Source: Actinomycetota bacterium
GTDB taxonomy: Bacteria > Actinomycetota > Actinomycetes > Nanopelagicales > Nanopelagicaceae
Assembly: GCA_009702925.1 (NCBI GenBank)
Contig: WLHC01000007.1
Location: forward strand, 1-37,712
DNA length: 37,712 nt
Reading direction: 5' to 3'
Positions 8,151 through 17,863 of this stretch are shown here, in pieces. Below the pieces are notes generated by a model, which did no database searches, was not told the DNA's origin, and was given only the letters and a program-made list of their open reading frames with translations. The translations under genes and the position numbers were made by a program. Position 1 is the first letter of the stretch; every line of letters starts with the position of its first letter.

Positions 8151-8594
8151 ATGAAGGGTGTAGAAGTTCTCATTACGCGCCTTGATCCGAGCGTTCCAAT
8201 GCCTGTCTATTCAAAGCCAGGTGATGCTGGGGCCGATATCTCAACTCGCATAGATGTAGTTTTAAAGCCAGGAGAGCGCGCTCTTGTACCTACCGGCATT
8301 TCAATTGCACTTCCAGATGGATACGTTGCATTGGTGCATCCACGTTCGGGGCTTGCAATCAAACATGGTGTAACAATGGTCAATGCCCCAGGCACGGTTG
8401 ATGCAGGTTATCGCGGTGAACTTGCTTGCATCTTAATTAATCATGATCCCAATGAATCTGTTGAGTTCAAAAAAGGTGATCGTATAGCTCAACTCGTTAT
8501 TCAAAAGGTTGAACGAGCAGTTTTCACTGAGGTAAAACAACTTCCAGGTTCTGACAGAGGCGCCGGTGGTTTTGGTTCTACGGGGCGCACATGA
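8151..8594 (+). CDS. dut: Deoxyuridine 5'-triphosphate nucleotidohydrolase (dUTPase)
   Basis: Hydrolyses dUTP to dUMP and pyrophosphate, keeping uracil out of DNA and feeding dTMP synthesis. All five trimeric-dUTPase motifs are present in the 147-aa protein: DAGADI (25-30), PRSGL (64-68), GTVDAGYRGE (81-90), GDRIAQL (109-115) and the P-loop-like RGAGGFGSTG (136-145). The ATG at 8151 gives the family N-terminus; the ORF extends 11 codons further upstream but would then overlap the thioesterase gene. The stop overlaps the DUF3159 start by 4 bases. Confidence 0.96.
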   Translation: MKGVEVLITRLDPSVPMPVYSKPGDAGADISTRIDVVLKPGERALVPTGISIALPDGYVALVHPRSGLAIKHGVTMVNAPGTVDAGYRGELACILINHDPNESVEFKKGDRIAQLVIQKVERAVFTEVKQLPGSDRGAGGFGSTGRT

Positions 8595-9220
8595 ACCAAC
8601 ACGGACAAGATCGCGATAAGGTAATTAATGCCTTAGGTGGAAAAAAAGGTTTAATTGATTCTGGGTTACCTGCAGTTGTTTTTTTAGTTGTCTTTAACTT
8701 AAATCAAGATCTACGCGGAGCCATTTGGGCCTCACTATCTTTATCAATTATTCTTGCAATTTGGCGATTGGCGCGCAAAGACACAATTCAGCACTCCATT
8801 TCAGGTGTTATAGGAGTTTTGATCTGTGCTTATTTTGCGAATCGAAGCGGAAATGCTTCTGATTTTTACATTCCAAAGCTACTGACAAATTTGGGCTATG
8901 GAACTGTTTATCTCATTGCAAACTTAGTTGGTTGGCCCATTTTGGGGCTAGTACTTGGTCCATTACTAGGGGAAAACTTCACATGGAGAAATAATCCACG
9001 GCGCAAGAAGATGTACATCAAGGCTAGTTGGTTGTGGGTAGTTATGTTCTTTTCGCGAATTGCAGTCCAGTACCCAATCTATAAGAGTGGCAATGTGAAT
9101 TTGCTAGGTACTGTAAACCTAGCGATGGGCTATCCATTATTTTTTGCCGCAGCATATGGTTCTTGGTTAATCATTAAATCTGAACCGCCAGTTGAAAAAG
9201 AAACGAAACCTTTAATTTAA
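8591..9220 (+). CDS. DUF3159 family integral membrane protein
   Basis: Membrane protein of 209 aa with about five hydrophobic segments, function unknown. The opening GGKKGLIDSGLPAVVFLVVF and the LGPLLGENFTWRNNPRRKK loop fit DUF3159, found next to dut and TrkA genes in many Actinobacteria. ATGA overlap with dut implies coupling. In Mycobacterium an OB-fold and a DUF3710 gene lie between dut and this gene; both are absent here. Its end overlaps the convergent TrkA gene by 4 bases. Confidence 0.82.
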   Translation: MNQHGQDRDKVINALGGKKGLIDSGLPAVVFLVVFNLNQDLRGAIWASLSLSIILAIWRLARKDTIQHSISGVIGVLICAYFANRSGNASDFYIPKLLTNLGYGTVYLIANLVGWPILGLVLGPLLGENFTWRNNPRRKKMYIKASWLWVVMFFSRIAVQYPIYKSGNVNLLGTVNLAMGYPLFFAAAYGSWLIIKSEPPVEKETKPLI

Positions 9221-9873
9221 GATATAAAGCAGGCTTTAATATGGATTTCAGCTTCTGCTGATGCCACAAAAAGTAGTTCATCTCCGGCAATAAACACATC
9301 GTGAGCCTTTGCCGAAATGACTTGGCCATCACGAACAATTGCAGCAAGTGCGGCATTTTCTGGTAGCTCTATCTCATCTACTGTTTTTCCAATACAAGCT
9401 GAACCATCTGGCAGTGTCAGTTCTACAAGATTTGCCTGACCTTTTCTAAATGAGAAGAGTCGGACGACATCTCCTACTGTTACAGCCTCTTCAACAAGGG
9501 CTGAAATAATTCTTGGAGTGGACACGGCAACATCAACACCCCAAGATGTATCAAACAACCATTCATTTTTTGGGTGATTAATTCTTGCAACGACCCTGGG
9601 AACCCCGTACTCAGTCTTTCCAAGTAAAGAAGTTACTAGATTTGCCTTGTCATCACCTGTTGCTGCCACTAAAACCTGACAGTTATCAAGGTGGGCGGCA
9701 TCTAATGAAGTGATTTCACACGCATCTGCCATAAGCCATTCTGCTTCAGGAACACTTTCAATCTTTAAAGCTTTTGGATCCTTCTCAATAAGTAAAACTT
9801 GATGACCATTATCTAAAAGTTCGCGAGCTATTGCTCGACCTACGTTTCCTGCACCCACGATCGCAATTCTCAT
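9217..9873 (-). CDS. TrkA-family potassium uptake regulatory protein (CeoC-like)
   Basis: Cytoplasmic gating subunit of a Trk/Ktr potassium channel. An RCK/TrkA-N Rossmann fold begins MRIAIVGAGNVGRAIARELL with IEKD as the acidic end of strand 2, and a TrkA-C domain follows (LVELTLPDGSACIGKTVDEI, about residues 148-218). Length of 218 aa is normal. Its start overlaps the stop of the other TrkA gene by 4 bases. The two resemble the mycobacterial ceoB-ceoC pair; no TrkH/KtrB pore gene is in the window. Confidence 0.9.
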   Translation of the reverse strand: MRIAIVGAGNVGRAIARELLDNGHQVLLIEKDPKALKIESVPEAEWLMADACEITSLDAAHLDNCQVLVAATGDDKANLVTSLLGKTEYGVPRVVARINHPKNEWLFDTSWGVDVAVSTPRIISALVEEAVTVGDVVRLFSFRKGQANLVELTLPDGSACIGKTVDEIELPENAALAAIVRDGQVISAKAHDVFIAGDELLFVASAEAEIHIKACFIS

Positions 9874-10538
9874 GAGCGCTGATCCTCTGGAGTCTGGGAG
9901 AGAATCTTCAGGGTGCGCTCTAAATCAGCATCAGTAACCATTACGTGAACTAGATCGCCTTGCTGCAAAACCGTGTGTGAGTTAGGAATTATCGCTTCAC
10001 CCAATCGAGTAATAAATGCAATTCGCGCCGGTGTTAATTCATCCATCAGCAAAATAGGTCGGCCGTACCAATCATTATTTGGGTTCACTTCATAGAGTTG
10101 AAGAGTTCCTGTGGCATCGCGCCATTCAGATCGTGAACCTTCGGGCGTTAAACGGCGGAGAATTTGATCGGTTGTCCACAGCACAGTTGCAACCGTCGGA
10201 ATTCCAAGGCGTTGATAAATTTCGGCTCTGCCGGGATCGTAAATTCGCGCGACTACATTTTGAATGCCATATGTTTCTCGGGCAACTCTGGCTGCCAAAA
10301 TATTAGAGTTGTCACCATTGCTTACTGCAGCGAATGCATCGGCATCTTGAATCCCTGCTTCAATTAAATTGTCTCGATCAAATCCGACCCCTGTGACTGT
10401 GCGACCTTTAAAATCTGGCCCTAGGCGACGAAAGGCCTCACGAACCTGGTCGATTATTGCAACAGTATGACCAGCAGCCTCTAATTCGGTGGCTAATGAC
10501 GATCCAACTCGACCGCAACCCATAATCACTACGTGCAC
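9870..10538 (-). CDS. TrkA-family potassium uptake regulatory protein (CeoB-like)
   Basis: First of two tandem RCK proteins, 222 aa. The NAD-binding motif is IMGCGRVGSSLATELEAAGH with AIIDQ at the end of strand 2, and a TrkA-C domain lies near the C-terminus (LTPARIAFITRLGEAIIPNS). The GTG at 10538 is chosen over the upstream TTG at 10547, because it gives the usual start (MHVVIMGCGRVGS) and stands 7 bases after a TAAGTT box. It is divergent from the TRAM methyltransferase gene; the permease gene found between them in Mycobacterium is missing. Confidence 0.9.
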   Translation of the reverse strand: MHVVIMGCGRVGSSLATELEAAGHTVAIIDQVREAFRRLGPDFKGRTVTGVGFDRDNLIEAGIQDADAFAAVSNGDNSNILAARVARETYGIQNVVARIYDPGRAEIYQRLGIPTVATVLWTTDQILRRLTPEGSRSEWRDATGTLQLYEVNPNNDWYGRPILLMDELTPARIAFITRLGEAIIPNSHTVLQQGDLVHVMVTDADLERTLKILSQTPEDQRS

Positions 10539-10545
10539 AAGGTAC

Positions 10546-10551
10546 AACTTA
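10546..10551 (-). promoter_or_regulatory. -10 box (TAAGTT) of the TrkA pair
   Basis: On the minus strand TAAGTT is followed by GTACCTT (7 bases) and then GTG at 10538. Only 6 bases separate it from the opposing -10 box at 10558-10563. Confidence 0.45.
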
Positions 10552-10557
10552 CACCCA

Positions 10558-10563
10558 TAGGCT
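10558..10563 (+). promoter_or_regulatory. -10 box (TAGGCT) of the TRAM methyltransferase gene
   Basis: TAGGCT is followed by TACATCC (7 bases) and ATG 10571. No Shine-Dalgarno sequence is visible, so the message is probably leaderless. Confidence 0.45.
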
Positions 10564-10570
10564 TACATCC

Positions 10571-11785
10571 ATGGCATTAGAGCATAGTTCCGACCTAAAA
10601 ATTGGGGACCATATCGAGGTCACAATTGAAAAAGTTGCCCATGGGGGTCACTTTATTGCCCGCCATAAAGGAGCTGTAATTTTTGTGCGTCATGCCATTC
10701 CTGGGGAAGTGTGCACAGTCAAACTCACAAGTATAGGAAAAAGTTTTAATCGTGCAGATGTTGTGTCAGTTCAAGTTCAATCTAAATTTCGAGTAATTTC
10801 TCCGTGCAAATTTTCTCATTCAGATGGTTGCGGGGGATGCGATTTTCAACATATCTCTGAGGAGTATCAACGCACCTTGAAGTCTCAGGTTATTACTGAA
10901 CAATTTGCTCGAATAGCAAAAATGGATGTTGTGGTCGAAGTAGAAAAGGTCAGTGAAAGTACAAAATGGCGAACACGAGCAATAGCTACGACAGATAATC
11001 ATGGACGTTTAGGTTTCTATAAATCTCGATCACATGATGTTAGCCCTGTAAAGGATTGTTTAATTTGCGTGGATGAAATGGGCATCACTGAACTGTCTCA
11101 AAAGACTTTGAAAGCTGATAATCGTGTTGAAGTCAACGCCTCCAACACGGGGGAGAGGACTATTGCATTGGCAAGTGCACATGGCAAAGAGAAGGCCCGA
11201 GTTACACAAGGTCCAGCTGTTCTCCATGAAAAAGTACTCAATAAGGTTCTAGAAGTTAGCCAAGAATCTTTTTGGCAGAGTCACAAATTTGCACCTGAGA
11301 TATTAACCAGGGCGGTCCTAGATTTTGGCAACTTCAAACAAGGGGAGCATGTTCTAGATCTATATGGAGGCGTGGGCCTATTTTCCGCCGCGATAATCGA
11401 TCACGTAGGGGAAAGCGGGCACATTGTTTTAATTGAAGGCAGCAAGAGCGCGACAAGTGATGCTGCAAGAAATTTTGTTTCACATTCAAATATAGAAATT
11501 GTCAGCGGAGATGTTGCTAAACATTTACCCCGAATATCAAATGCCGACGTAATTGTTTTGGATCCTCCAAGAGATGGAGCTGGAAAAGAAGTAGTTACCC
11601 AAATTGCACGACTGAATCCACGGGCAGTAATCTATGTTGCCTGTGATCCCGCTGCGCTTGCGCGAGATTCGGCTTACCTTGCAGATCACAGTTTTACATT
11701 GGTCGATATTCGTGCTTTTGATCTCTTTCCCATGACTCATCACATTGAATGTGTTGCTCTGTACGCTCAAACTGATGTATCTTGA
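10571..11785 (+). CDS. TRAM-domain class I SAM-dependent RNA 5-methyluridine methyltransferase (RumA/TrmA family)
   Basis: Probable rRNA or tRNA m5U methyltransferase of 404 aa. A TRAM domain covers about residues 8-66. An iron-sulfur motif follows with C79, C87 and C90 (PCKFSHSDGCGGCDFQH) and a fourth cysteine near 165 (KDCLICVDE). The SAM-binding motif is VLDLYGGVGLFSAA, then VLDPPRDGAG, and the catalytic cysteine is in YVACDPAALARD. Whether it acts on 23S rRNA or tRNA cannot be decided from sequence. Relatives sit at the same place next to the TrkA genes in Mycobacterium. Confidence 0.9.
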   Translation: MALEHSSDLKIGDHIEVTIEKVAHGGHFIARHKGAVIFVRHAIPGEVCTVKLTSIGKSFNRADVVSVQVQSKFRVISPCKFSHSDGCGGCDFQHISEEYQRTLKSQVITEQFARIAKMDVVVEVEKVSESTKWRTRAIATTDNHGRLGFYKSRSHDVSPVKDCLICVDEMGITELSQKTLKADNRVEVNASNTGERTIALASAHGKEKARVTQGPAVLHEKVLNKVLEVSQESFWQSHKFAPEILTRAVLDFGNFKQGEHVLDLYGGVGLFSAAIIDHVGESGHIVLIEGSKSATSDAARNFVSHSNIEIVSGDVAKHLPRISNADVIVLDPPRDGAGKEVVTQIARLNPRAVIYVACDPAALARDSAYLADHSFTLVDIRAFDLFPMTHHIECVALYAQTDVS

Positions 11786-11818
11786 GCCTCGAAACCATTG
11801 GATATGAGGGGTGCACGG

Positions 11819-14461
11819 GTGAGTAAAAACTCTTTCAACGCAAAGAAAAGCATAGAAGTTGCCGGTAAGAGTTTTGAGATTTTTGATATCTCGGCCATCG
11901 ATGGGGCGGCTAACCTACCCTTTAGCTTAAAGGTGCTCCTTGAAAACCTTCTTCGTACAGAAGATGGCAAGAATATTACGCAAGAACATATCAAAGCCTT
12001 AGCTAATTGGGATCCTTCCTCTGAGCCCGATACTGAGATCCAATTTACTCCGGCACGTGTGGTGATGCAGGATTTTACTGGAGTACCTTGCGTTGTTGAC
12101 CTGGCGACTATGCGTGAAGCAATCGTTGAATTAGGCGGTGATCCTTCTAAAGTCAATCCTCTCGCACCGGCTGAACTAGTAATCGATCACTCAGTTATTG
12201 CAGATAAATTTGGTACCAAAGATTCTTTTGAACAAAACACAGATATTGAATACGAGCGAAACCAAGAACGCTATAGGTTTTTGCGATGGGGACAAAGTGC
12301 TTTTGATGAATTCAAAGTTGTTCCACCTGGGACAGGTATTGTCCACCAAGTAAATATTGAATATCTGGCTAGAGTAGTTATGGTGCAAGACGTAAAAGGT
12401 GTATCTCGCGCATATCCAGACACTGTAGTAGGAACCGATTCACATACAACTATGGTCAATGGACTGGGAGTTTTGGGCTGGGGAGTCGGGGGAATTGAGG
12501 CCGAAGCAGCACTATTGGGACAACCTGTTTCAATGCTCATCCCGCGAGTAGTCGGTTTCAAGTTAACCGGACAACTTCCGCTAGGAACAACTGCAACAGA
12601 CATGGCGTTAACAATTACAGAGATCTTACGCAAAGTCGGAGTAGTCGGTAAATTCGTTGAATTCTTTGGCACTGGTGTTGCATCTGTTCCTATGGCAAAC
12701 CGCACGACAATTGGAAACATGAGTCCTGAGTACGGATCAACATGTGCAATCTTTCCTATAGATGAGGAAACTCTTCGATATCTTCGTCTGACAGGCCGCA
12801 GTGACGAACAAGTTGCAATTGTTCAAGAGTATGCAAAGAAGCAGGGAATGTGGCATGACCCTTCAGTTGAGCCGCGCTTCTCACAAGTAGTTGAATTAGA
12901 TCTTTCAACTGTTGTTCCATCAATTTCTGGACCAAAAAGACCACAAGATCGAATTACTCTTAGTGATTCCAAAGTTGCATTCGAAAAGATACTGCCATCA
13001 TATTTAACAGATAAAACAATTAAGGGTGAGGTAAAAGCAGGATCAACTCGCGTTAAAAACGGCGATGTAGTTATCGCATCGATTACATCTTGTACGAATA
13101 CTTCTAATCCTTCGGTCATGATCGGTGCTGCTTTGCTTGCAAAGAAGGCAGTTGAAAAAGGGCTAAAGTCCAAACCTTGGGTTAAAACAACTCTTGCTCC
13201 AGGTTCCAAAGTAGTAACCGATTACTATGATCGCGCAGATTTAACGAAATATATGCAAGCACTAGGTTTTCACTTAGTCGGTTACGGGTGTGTAACTTGT
13301 ATTGGGAACTCCGGCCCACTTCCAGTCGAGGTCGGTAAGGCAATTCATGAGGGTGATTTAGCCGTAACGGCCGTACTTTCGGGCAACCGAAACTTTGAAG
13401 GTCGCATCAGCCCAGAAGTGAAAATGAATTACCTAGCATCTCCACCTTTAGTTGTAGCGTATGCAATTGCTGGAACTATGGATCATGATTTTGAAAAGGA
13501 CTCTTTAGGAAAAGGGACCGATGGAAAAGATGTCTATTTGAAAGATATTTGGCCATCACCCAAAGAAATTCAAGACGTTATTGATACTTCAATTTCTTCA
13601 GAGATGTTTAAAAAAGATTACGCAACTGTTTTTGAGGGCGACCATCGATGGAAATCTCTTTCGACACCAAAAGGAAAGATATTTGAGTGGGACTTGAACT
13701 CAACCTACGTACGAAAAGCTCCTTATTTTGATGGAATGCCTAAGCAACCCACTCCGGTTACAGATATTTCAGGTGCCAGAGTTCTTGCGGTTTTGGGTGA
13801 TTCAGTAACAACTGATCACATATCTCCGGCAGGAAATATTAAAGCCGATTCACCCGCCGGTCACTACCTTACAGAGAAGGGTATTGATCGTGTTGACTTC
13901 AACTCATACGGATCTCGCCGCGGAAACCATGAAGTTATGATCCGTGGAACTTTTGCAAACATTCGTTTAAAGAATCTTTTGCTTGATGGAGTCGAAGGTG
14001 GATTCACTCGCAATTTCCTCAATGGTGGAGAGCAATCAACTATTTTTGATGCATCAACGGCATATCAAAATGCAGGCGTTCCATTGGTGATCCTTGCAGG
14101 TAAAGAGTATGGATCAGGTTCATCTCGCGATTGGGCGGCCAAAGGAACGGCGCTACTAGGTGTGCGAGTCGTAATCGCTGAGAGCTTTGAAAGAATTCAC
14201 CGTTCTAATCTCATTGGAATGGGTGTTCTACCTTTGGAGTTCAAAAACGGGGACTCTGTAGCCTCTTTAGGGTTAACCGGATCTGAAGTCTTTTCAATTT
14301 CTGGAATTACTGCTCTTAACAGTGGAGGAGTGCCTAAAGAACTCACTGTAACTGCCGGAGATAAGAGTTTCTCGGCAAAAGTTAGAATTGATACTCCAGG
14401 AGAAGCTGATTACTACCGTCATGGTGGAATTATGCAGTTTGTTCTGCGCTCTCTTTTATAA
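11819..14461 (+). CDS. acnA: Aconitate hydratase A
   Basis: TCA-cycle enzyme that interconverts citrate and isocitrate through cis-aconitate. The 880-aa protein carries the three [4Fe-4S] ligands C425 ([12 protein letters not shown]), C491 and C494 ([14 protein letters not shown]), spaced as in IRP1/AcnA. Other signatures are [20 protein letters not shown] and, in the swivel domain, [18 protein letters not shown] 11819 gives the family start ([13 protein letters not shown]) and has GAGGGG 7 bases upstream; the ATG at 11804 is the alternative. It is convergent with the BenE gene, only 2 bases away. In many Actinobacteria dxs is nearby; it is not here. Confidence 0.96.
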   Translation: MSKNSFNAKKSIEVAGKSFEIFDISAIDGAANLPFSLKVLLENLLRTEDGKNITQEHIKALANWDPSSEPDTEIQFTPARVVMQDFTGVPCVVDLATMREAIVELGGDPSKVNPLAPAELVIDHSVIADKFGTKDSFEQNTDIEYERNQERYRFLRWGQSAFDEFKVVPPGTGIVHQVNIEYLARVVMVQDVKGVSRAYPDTVVGTDSHTTMVNGLGVLGWGVGGIEAEAALLGQPVSMLIPRVVGFKLTGQLPLGTTATDMALTITEILRKVGVVGKFVEFFGTGVASVPMANRTTIGNMSPEYGSTCAIFPIDEETLRYLRLTGRSDEQVAIVQEYAKKQGMWHDPSVEPRFSQVVELDLSTVVPSISGPKRPQDRITLSDSKVAFEKILPSYLTDKTIKGEVKAGSTRVKNGDVVIASITSCTNTSNPSVMIGAALLAKKAVEKGLKSKPWVKTTLAPGSKVVTDYYDRADLTKYMQALGFHLVGYGCVTCIGNSGPLPVEVGKAIHEGDLAVTAVLSGNRNFEGRISPEVKMNYLASPPLVVAYAIAGTMDHDFEKDSLGKGTDGKDVYLKDIWPSPKEIQDVIDTSISSEMFKKDYATVFEGDHRWKSLSTPKGKIFEWDLNSTYVRKAPYFDGMPKQPTPVTDISGARVLAVLGDSVTTDHISPAGNIKADSPAGHYLTEKGIDRVDFNSYGSRRGNHEVMIRGTFANIRLKNLLLDGVEGGFTRNFLNGGEQSTIFDASTAYQNAGVPLVILAGKEYGSGSSRDWAAKGTALLGVRVVIAESFERIHRSNLIGMGVLPLEFKNGDSVASLGLTGSEVFSISGITALNSGGVPKELTVTAGDKSFSAKVRIDTPGEADYYRHGGIMQFVLRSLL

Positions 14462-14463
14462 AA

Positions 14464-15699
14464 CTAACTCTTTTTCTTGCGGGATGTGAAGGGAATAGCA
14501 CTTAAAAGCATTCCTGCTACAAGGCCCCAAAAGGGAGAGCCAAGACCTAAAGGCTCAATGCCACTGATTGTTATCAGTAAAGTTGCCATTGCTACTTCAC
14601 GTCCAGCAACACCTGAAACAGACTCATGTAACGAATTGGCCAAAGCGGGTAGTAAAGCCAGACCAGCAATCGTTGCAATAACAGCAGGCGGGAGCATTCT
14701 AAAAAGATCAATTATTGGAATGGTAAACACCGCTGCGCTCATGTAAAAAATGCCACACAAAACTCCAGCCGTATATCGCGTAGTTTTATCTGGGTCAGCG
14801 TGTTCACCAACGGCAATATTTGCAGTAATTGTGGAAGTGTTTACTCCGGTATTTCCAAATGGTGCGGTAATGAGTGAAATAAAACCACCAGTCAAGATGG
14901 AGTATTTAACTGGAGGTTGATATTTGGCAGACCTTAAAACAGCAAAACCAGGGGCATATTGTGTGGCGAGTGTTGCCAAAACCATAGGTAGTGCAAGGTT
15001 AATTGCACTTGCCCAGGTGAAATTGGGTGCAATGAATTGAGGATGCACCCAGAACAGTTCGGCGCCGTTAAATTGAAGTTTTCCTAGTGCAATTGTTAGA
15101 GCGATTCCCACCAAAAAAACAGGAACAACAGGTGCCCGTACTTGCATTCTTCGTGCAAAGAAAAACACAAGAACCATTATTGCCACTAACCAAGGTTCTG
15201 CGGAAAACGATGTAAAGATCTGTACTCCAAATTGGAATAAGACACCTGCAAGCATTGCCATGATTACCTCATGGGGAATAAACTTCATGATCGTGCGCAT
15301 AGCACCAGTAACTCCGATAATAATGAAGGTAATGGCAACAATAATGTATGAAGCGACAGCTTCGTTGATTGAATGTGCTTGCAAACTTGTGACCAGCAAA
15401 ACCATTGATGCAGTTGAAGGCGAGCCGATCATCGGCATACGAAAACGTAAACTCAGAAATAATCCGAAAAAACCGGATGTAAACCAAGTTATGAAGATCC
15501 AATTTGATGTTTGAGCATCAGTAAATGAACCATTTTTAGCTGCTGTTAGCTGAATGACTATGGGCCCTGTTACTGCAACCAGGACAACTAAGAAACCCGA
15601 AACAAGGGTGCCAAGAGAAGTATCTTTTGGAAAACTTTTTAAGTTGCTAAAGACAGCACCTAAACCGTTTTTAGTTGTACCTTCATAAAGCTCAGTCAT
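14464..15699 (-). CDS. BenE-family (benzoate/H+ symporter-like) transporter
   Basis: Integral membrane protein of 411 aa with about 11-12 hydrophobic segments. The motif ITAPFGNTGVNTSTITANIA, followed by a TRYTAGVLCGIFYM segment, fits the BenE family of proton-coupled aromatic carboxylate transporters. The C-terminus ends in a basic RKKKS. Substrate is uncertain: no aromatic degradation genes are nearby. Its own promoter-like TACACT box lies 7 bases upstream, so it is probably not part of the fadA-fadJ operon although it follows on the same strand. Confidence 0.8.
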   Translation of the reverse strand: MTELYEGTTKNGLGAVFSNLKSFPKDTSLGTLVSGFLVVLVAVTGPIVIQLTAAKNGSFTDAQTSNWIFITWFTSGFFGLFLSLRFRMPMIGSPSTASMVLLVTSLQAHSINEAVASYIIVAITFIIIGVTGAMRTIMKFIPHEVIMAMLAGVLFQFGVQIFTSFSAEPWLVAIMVLVFFFARRMQVRAPVVPVFLVGIALTIALGKLQFNGAELFWVHPQFIAPNFTWASAINLALPMVLATLATQYAPGFAVLRSAKYQPPVKYSILTGGFISLITAPFGNTGVNTSTITANIAVGEHADPDKTTRYTAGVLCGIFYMSAAVFTIPIIDLFRMLPPAVIATIAGLALLPALANSLHESVSGVAGREVAMATLLITISGIEPLGLGSPFWGLVAGMLLSAIPFTSRKKKS

Positions 15700-15706
15700 T
15701 TGATCT

Positions 15707-15712
15707 AGTGTA
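15707..15712 (-). promoter_or_regulatory. -10 box (TACACT) of the BenE transporter gene
   Basis: On the minus strand TACACT is followed by AGATCAA (7 bases) and ATG at 15699. It falls in the 44-base gap after fadJ. Confidence 0.42.
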
Positions 15713-15743
15713 GACCTGGATGTGGCCGAACTTTATCTCCTGA

Positions 15744-17861
15744 TTATTTGCTAGCAGGTAGAGATGCAACACCTTTTTCGTGGAATCGCTTACCTGATAC
15801 GGCTTCGCTTATTCCTTCACGGTCAAGGTAAGGCAGAATTCCACCCAGATGCATAGGCCATCCAGCTCCCATTAACATGCACAAATCAATCTCAGCAGGA
15901 GTTGATACAACCCCCTCATCCAGCATGGATCTAGCTTCTTCGGCTAACGCCTTGAGTGCGCGATCACGTACTTGTTCAGCCGTTGAAGGCGAACTTCCTT
16001 TTTCTATAAGAGCTACGGCCGCTGGATTTGGTGCATGAGTTCCATCTTCATTTTTTACATAGAAGTTTCGAACACCCTCTTTGACCATGCGCTGCATAGT
16101 TGGTGAAATTCGATATCGAGGCCCAAGATTTTTATGCAAAGTCTCTGACACATGAAGTGCAACCCCTGGACCAACAAGGTCTAGAAGCTGGAAAGGAGAC
16201 ATCGGGAATCCAATCTCCATCATGGCAGCATCTGCCACAGCAGGTGGAGTTCCTTCATCTACTGCGTCTGTAACTTCACCCATAAAACGGGTTAAGAGTC
16301 GATTAACAACAAAGCCAGGAGCATCTTTACAGATAATCATGGTTTTCTTTAACTCTTTACCAACTGCAATAGCTGTGGCAGTTGTCGCATCATCTGTAGT
16401 TGATGTGCGTGCAACTTCCAGTAAGGGCATGACAGCAACAGGGTTAAAGAAGTGGAATCCAACAACTCGCTCTGGGTTCTTCAAACCTTGCGTCATTGCT
16501 TCAACAGATAGAGATGAGGTGTTTGTTGCAAGCACGCACTCAGGAGAGACGATGCTCTCTAACTTTTTAAACAGCTCTTGCTTTAGTGAAAGCTCTTCGA
16601 AAATAGCTTCGATAATGAAATCACAATTGGCAAAAACTTTTTGATCGTCAGAACCGGAGATCAAAAGAGCAAGGCGAGCAGCCGATTCTGCGCTCATGCG
16701 TTTTTTCTCAACTAATTTTTGGAGTTCGTTCTTCACCCAAGCAACACCTTTATCTGCTCGTGCTTGATCAATATCAGTCATCACAACCGGACACTTAAGA
16801 TTTCTAAGCAGGAGCAACGCTAGTTGGGATGCCATTAAACCTGCACCGACTACTCCAACCTTTGCAACCTTGCGTGCTAGTGCTGGTTTAGGTGCTCCTT
16901 CAACCTTTTTGCGCTTTTTCTGAATTAAATTGAAGGCATAAAGAGATGAACGAAGTGGATCAGACATAACAAGGTCTGCTAATACTCTGTCTTCGGCATC
17001 AAAACCAGTTCCTAGATCACTTTTCCTTGCAGCTGCGATCAGTTCTAATGCTTTAGTCGGAGATGGGATCTCGGCGCCACCGTATTTTTTAAGGGCTGCT
17101 GCTTTACCAGTAGCAAGGGCTGTATCCCAAGCTGGATCGCTACTGTAATCAGGGCGATCGATTTTTGTACTTCCGTTAAGCACTCCCACGGCAAATGCAA
17201 TGGAACGTTCTAAGTAATCTGCAGGATCAAATACGGCATCTACAACACCTAGTTTGAGGGCATCTTTAGATTTCAACATCGTGTTGTTGTTAAGGGCATT
17301 AAGCATGATTACTTGAACAGCACGCTCTGGTCCAATTAGTTTAGGAAGGATCGTTGCACCGCCCCATCCTGGAACTAATCCCAAAAAGACTTCAGGAAGT
17401 CCGATAAATGCAGTGGATGAAAGAGTCCGATAATGGCAGTGAAGGCCAACTTCCAAACCACCACCTAATGCAAGTCCGTTAATGAAGGCAAAGGTTGGGA
17501 TCTTTGATTCGCCCAATCTACGGAAAACATCATGTCCCAGTTTTCCAATTGCCATGGCCTGGCTGTGATCATTTAAGTAGGCAAGTGCAGAAAGATCAGC
17601 ACCTGCTGCAAAGATAAATGGCTTACCGGTGATTGCAATAGCTTCTGGCTTTCTGGCGATTGCATCAGAAATTGCAGCATCTAAAGCGCTCAGTGATTGA
17701 GGTCCAAAAGTATTTGGTCTGTTGTGATCCAAAGAATTATCGAGGGTGATTAACGCCAGTGAGCCTTTTCCACCAAAAGCGGATAAATCAATGTCACGGA
17801 CAAGTGCATGCGTAACAACTTCTTCTGGTGCTCCTGCTGGCAAAGATATACTTGTGCTCAT
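15744..17861 (-). CDS. fadJ: Fatty-acid oxidation multifunctional enzyme (enoyl-CoA hydratase / 3-hydroxyacyl-CoA dehydrogenase)
   Basis: Carries out two successive steps of beta-oxidation. The crotonase half spans about residues 25-220, with oxyanion-hole and catalytic residues in NGLALGGGLEVG (E137) and IGLPEVFLGLVPGWGG (E157). The NAD-binding half begins with VAKVGVVGAGLMASQLA (332-347), with catalytic H470 in GFHFFNPVAVMPLLE; two C-terminal dehydrogenase domains follow. At 705 aa it is full length. It begins 2 bases after the fadA stop, forming the usual thiolase/multifunctional-enzyme pair. The same family is variously named FadB or FadJ. Confidence 0.93.
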   Translation of the reverse strand: MSTSISLPAGAPEEVVTHALVRDIDLSAFGGKGSLALITLDNSLDHNRPNTFGPQSLSALDAAISDAIARKPEAIAITGKPFIFAAGADLSALAYLNDHSQAMAIGKLGHDVFRRLGESKIPTFAFINGLALGGGLEVGLHCHYRTLSSTAFIGLPEVFLGLVPGWGGATILPKLIGPERAVQVIMLNALNNNTMLKSKDALKLGVVDAVFDPADYLERSIAFAVGVLNGSTKIDRPDYSSDPAWDTALATGKAAALKKYGGAEIPSPTKALELIAAARKSDLGTGFDAEDRVLADLVMSDPLRSSLYAFNLIQKKRKKVEGAPKPALARKVAKVGVVGAGLMASQLALLLLRNLKCPVVMTDIDQARADKGVAWVKNELQKLVEKKRMSAESAARLALLISGSDDQKVFANCDFIIEAIFEELSLKQELFKKLESIVSPECVLATNTSSLSVEAMTQGLKNPERVVGFHFFNPVAVMPLLEVARTSTTDDATTATAIAVGKELKKTMIICKDAPGFVVNRLLTRFMGEVTDAVDEGTPPAVADAAMMEIGFPMSPFQLLDLVGPGVALHVSETLHKNLGPRYRISPTMQRMVKEGVRNFYVKNEDGTHAPNPAAVALIEKGSSPSTAEQVRDRALKALAEEARSMLDEGVVSTPAEIDLCMLMGAGWPMHLGGILPYLDREGISEAVSGKRFHEKGVASLPASK

Positions 17862-17863
17862 AA

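Noticed and set aside
12271-12720. 149-aa ORF on the minus strand inside acnA
   Set aside because: It is antisense to well conserved aconitase sequence, has no recognisable domain, and has a Thr/Pro/Ser-rich composition typical of reverse-frame shadows.
16222-16644. 140-aa plus-strand ORF inside fadJ
   Set aside because: Antisense shadow of the conserved dehydrogenase domain; no family resemblance or promoter.
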